A stretch of 64,000 bases of DNA. Source: Paenibacillus xylaniclasticus (GTDB lineage: Bacteria; Bacillota; Bacilli; Paenibacillales; Paenibacillaceae). The DNA lies in NCBI RefSeq assembly GCF_004001065.1, contig NZ_BIML01000020.1:26689-90688 (forward strand), given 5' to 3'. How positions within the stretch are numbered: the stretch's first letter is position 1; each line of letters opens with the position of its first letter. A program made the position numbers and the translations under genes. The notes under the pieces are model-generated. The model worked only from the letters and a program-made list of their open reading frames with translations. It was not told the origin of the DNA and did not search any database. Below are positions 61,794 through 64,000 of this stretch, piece after piece.

Positions 61794-63260
61794 CTATAGT
61801 AGAACCCATGTATCTTTCGTTCCGCCGCCCTGTGAGGAATTGACGACCAAGGAGCCTTCTTGCAGCGCAACTCTCGTTAACCCACCAGGCACAACGTGAA
61901 TGTCCTTCCCCTTGAATACGAACGCACGCAAATCGATGTGACGAGCACACACTTCCGAATCGCTAAGCGAAGGACTGCACGACAGCTTCATCGTCGGCTG
62001 TGCGATGAATCGATGCGGCTCTCGCCGAATTTGGTCCGCAAACTTCTCGATCTCTTCCTCCGAAGCCGAAGGACCGATCAGCATACCGTATCCTCCAGAT
62101 AATGACCGCTCTTTGACAACCATCTCATGCAGCTTGCTAAGAACATATTCACGCTCATGCGGCCGGCTTAAAATATAGGTTGGCACATTGTTCAGAATCG
62201 GCTCTTCCTGCAAGTAGTATCGAATCATATCTGGCACAAAAGCATATACCGCCTTGTCGTCGGCGACTCCCGTACCCGGCGCATTAGCAAGCGCGACATT
62301 GCCAGCACAATAAGCCTCGATAAGTCCGGGAACTCCCAGCAGTGAGTCAGCCCGGAAGATTAGCGGATCAATAAATTCGTCGTCAATTCTTCGATAGATA
62401 ACATCCACTTGACGTAACCCCTGCAGCGTTCTCAAATAAACCTTCTGGTCGATGACCGTCAAATCTCTGCCTTCCACCAGTTCAATTCCTAACTCTTGCG
62501 CCAAGAACGTATGATCATAGTAAGCTGAATTATATATTCCCGGTGTCAACAGTACGATGAGTGGGTCCGGTTTACCGCCCGGCGCCAAACGGTGCAAGCT
62601 GTGCAGCAGTGCATTGAGCCCTTCACCGATATTACGTACTCGATGCTCATAGTACATTTCCGGGAACAGATTCATCATCAACTCACGATTCTTATATACA
62701 TAAGACAGGCCGGAAGGCGTTCTTAAATTGTCCTCCAGTACATAGAAGGCTCCTGTCTCGCTTCGAATAATATCGATTCCTGACAATGGGATGTACGTGT
62801 CATTCGGAATGTCTAGACCGGCCATAACGGGGAGATAATACGGGTTGTTCATCACTATTTCTCGCGGTACAATACCCTCTTTCAGAATGCTCTGGTCATG
62901 ATAAATATCGTGAATGAACCGATTCAATGCCTCGACCCGCTGCTGCAAGCCTCGCTCCAGCATCGTCCATTCATCTGATGTAATCATTCTTGGAATCAGG
63001 TCGAACGGGATCGTCCGTTCAAGAGACGCCTCCTCGGCATTATCACTATACAAAGTAAACGTAATTCCTTGTGTCACCATGTAGGACTGCATCTTCACAT
63101 GACGTTCACACAACTCATCGATACCTAACCGAGTCAAAATCTTCATGATGGTCCCATACGACGGCCGTACTTTGCCATGCTGATCGAACATTTCGTCATA
63201 GAATACGGAGCTGTAATAATTCGCGAATAAGTGCTTTCGCTTCATCATCAGCATAGCCAT
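61794..63260 (-). CDS. Circularly permuted ATP-grasp protein (DUF404/DUF407)
   Basis: A 488-residue circularly permuted type 2 ATP-grasp protein (conserved MLERGLQQRVEALNRFIHDI, DIIRSETGAFYVLEDNLRTP, GKPDPLIVLLTPGIYNSAYY and a C-terminal GGLTRVALQEGSLVVNSSQG). It is expected to ligate amino acids using ATP. AGGAGGG precedes ATG 63260. It forms a pair with the alpha-E gene; the transglutaminase and proteasome-type partners found with it in other genomes are not in the window. Confidence 0.87.
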   Translation of the reverse strand: MAMLMMKRKHLFANYYSSVFYDEMFDQHGKVRPSYGTIMKILTRLGIDELCERHVKMQSYMVTQGITFTLYSDNAEEASLERTIPFDLIPRMITSDEWTMLERGLQQRVEALNRFIHDIYHDQSILKEGIVPREIVMNNPYYLPVMAGLDIPNDTYIPLSGIDIIRSETGAFYVLEDNLRTPSGLSYVYKNRELMMNLFPEMYYEHRVRNIGEGLNALLHSLHRLAPGGKPDPLIVLLTPGIYNSAYYDHTFLAQELGIELVEGRDLTVIDQKVYLRTLQGLRQVDVIYRRIDDEFIDPLIFRADSLLGVPGLIEAYCAGNVALANAPGTGVADDKAVYAFVPDMIRYYLQEEPILNNVPTYILSRPHEREYVLSKLHEMVVKERSLSGGYGMLIGPSASEEEIEKFADQIRREPHRFIAQPTMKLSCSPSLSDSEVCARHIDLRAFVFKGKDIHVVPGGLTRVALQEGSLVVNSSQGGGTKDTWVLL

Positions 63261-63588
63261 GACGGATTCCCTCCTAATTATTCGTTTCTATGCGTCCTCA
63301 AGCGTAACATTTTGTTACACGAGAAATATGTACTTAGTATAGGATAGGCATGCTATTGGAGTATGTCGAAATAAGCCACCCCAATTGTTACATTTTTGTT
63401 ACAAAATCTAGTTATTAAATAATGATAGCCCCCTTCTTTATGTTAGATTACATGACAATAGTAGGCTAGCTATAGGAGAATGGTTCTATGAGTGGGACTC
63501 ATATTTGTCGGAAATCAGGGTTAAGACGATAATCGATCGATGAAATTAATAAAGGAATTGTAGCTCCGAGCATACCATTCATAGCGAT
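63261..63588. other. Intergenic region upstream of the ATP-grasp gene
   Basis: A gap of 328 bases. It contains two similar AT-rich motifs: the palindrome GTAACATTTTGTTAC (63304-63318) and GTTACATTTTTGTTAC (63386-63401). They may be binding sites for a regulator of the ATP-grasp operon. No ORF recognised. Confidence 0.4.
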
Positions 63589-63861
63589 GTGAGCAAACGG
63601 TCATACTTTGCAATCAAATTGCTTACTGAGGTGCTACAGTGTCAGATCAAAGTAAATCTGCTGCAGCATGAGGAGCTAAGAGGCTTTAATAGGATGCTTG
63701 GGGAACCCGGTCAGCGGTGTTCTTCTTACTTTCATCATATTCTCGACCTGTCTAAGATAGAATCCGGCATCATCGAGCTTTATTGTATCATCGCGAAACG
63801 TAACACCGTTCACTCGTACGTCTCAGGCAGCAAAAAAAACGAAGAGCCCCCAGTTAACTGA
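63589..63861 (+). pseudogene. Histidine-kinase fragment
   Basis: A short frame of about 90 codons contains a relic of a HisKA dimerisation domain: HHILDLSKIESGIIEL (about residues 48-63), preceded by a helix like that of hybrid kinases. No sensor region or ATPase domain exists around it, and the end runs into the terminator of the tRNA gene. Probably a decayed kinase piece. Confidence 0.4.
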
Positions 63862-63875
63862 AAGCTCTTCGTTAT
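63828..63875 (-). terminator. Terminator of the tRNA-Pro gene
   Basis: AACGAAGAGC pairs with GCTCTTCGTT around 16 bases, followed on the minus strand by eight T residues. Confidence 0.85.
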
Positions 63876-63908
63876 GTATAAATCGGATATAATCCGGAAT
63901 GTTCTAAC

Positions 63909-63985
63909 TGGTCGGGATGACACGATTTGAACATGCGACCCCCTGGTCCCAAACCAGGTGCTCTACCAAGCTGAGCTACATCCCG
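63909..63985 (-). tRNA. tRNA-Pro (anticodon TGG)
   Basis: A cloverleaf of 77 bases read on the minus strand. The acceptor stem CGGGATG pairs with CATCCCG, the anticodon arm is CCTGG-TTTGGGA-CCAGG with anticodon TGG, and the T arm carries GTTCAAATC. The CCA end is encoded. Confidence 0.95.
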
Positions 63986-64000
63986 TTACCGTTATGAAAA

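Overview
The window looks like a chromosomal segment of a spore-forming Firmicute of the Paenibacillaceae (Paenibacillus or a close relative). This is inferred from moderate GC content, strong AGGAGG-type ribosome binding sites, frequent GTG and TTG starts, copper-amine-oxidase-type stalk domains on secreted proteins, and the gene families present (rsbVW-sigB, ComQXPA, a SigO/RsoA/YvrJ module, GH95/GH43 enzymes). There is no rRNA, CRISPR array, phage or intact insertion sequence. One tRNA-Pro lies at the right edge.

Layout. 1-5150: a general-stress module with a partial YflT-type stress protein, rsbV-rsbW-sigB, a CorA transporter, and a receiver-PP2C phosphatase of the RsbY type that probably feeds the RsbV/RsbW switch. 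5300-17900: household and accessory genes: the bdbC/bdbD disulfide pair, a processive glycosyltransferase, a GH1 beta-glucosidase, a class 3 lipase, GTP cyclohydrolase II, glpK-glpD, and a pirin/unknown/TrhA operon. 18000-23200: a three-gene operon (TPR-FkbM methyltransferase, methyltransferase-like protein, GT4 glycosyltransferase), a TRM11-like RNA methylase and a coiled-coil protein. 23350-30620: a DedA protein with a strange polar tail, modAB without modC and a divergent molybdate-type regulator, a small XRE regulator, a decayed acetyltransferase, a DUF4097 protein, a KapD-type exonuclease that appears to start at ATA, and YkuK.

30860-40930 is the most interesting part. All on the minus strand lie comQ (38828-39742), comX (35587-35760), comP (33130-35514) and comA (32487-33182), followed by a two-gene ABC exporter. 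This is a ComQXPA-type quorum-sensing locus in the canonical order. A near-perfect ComA box (TTGCGG-N4-CCACAA) sits upstream of comX and suggests autoinduction. The locus is split between comQ and comX by about 3 kb holding a divergent secreted stalk-domain protein and a complete SigO-YvrJ-RsoA alternative sigma module. Two copies of GTGGTTGT-N18-CTCTTTA, one before the sigma operon and one before an adjacent unknown gene, look like the module's own promoters. Upstream of comQ is a standalone lantibiotic-dehydratase C-terminal (SpaB_C-type) protein.

41340-63990: a PDZ-Lon (YlbL-like) protease, an EamA transporter, a CNNM/CorC protein, tandem solute-binding lipoproteins without permeases, an msrAB fusion, a phosphodiester-glycosidase operon, GH95 and GH43 enzymes, an MFS efflux pump with a divergent TetR regulator and twin perfect operators, a stalk-cyclophilin fusion, a divergent IF-3 paralogue, an AraC regulator, a 40-residue membrane peptide, an alpha-E/ATP-grasp pair, a histidine-kinase remnant and tRNA-Pro.
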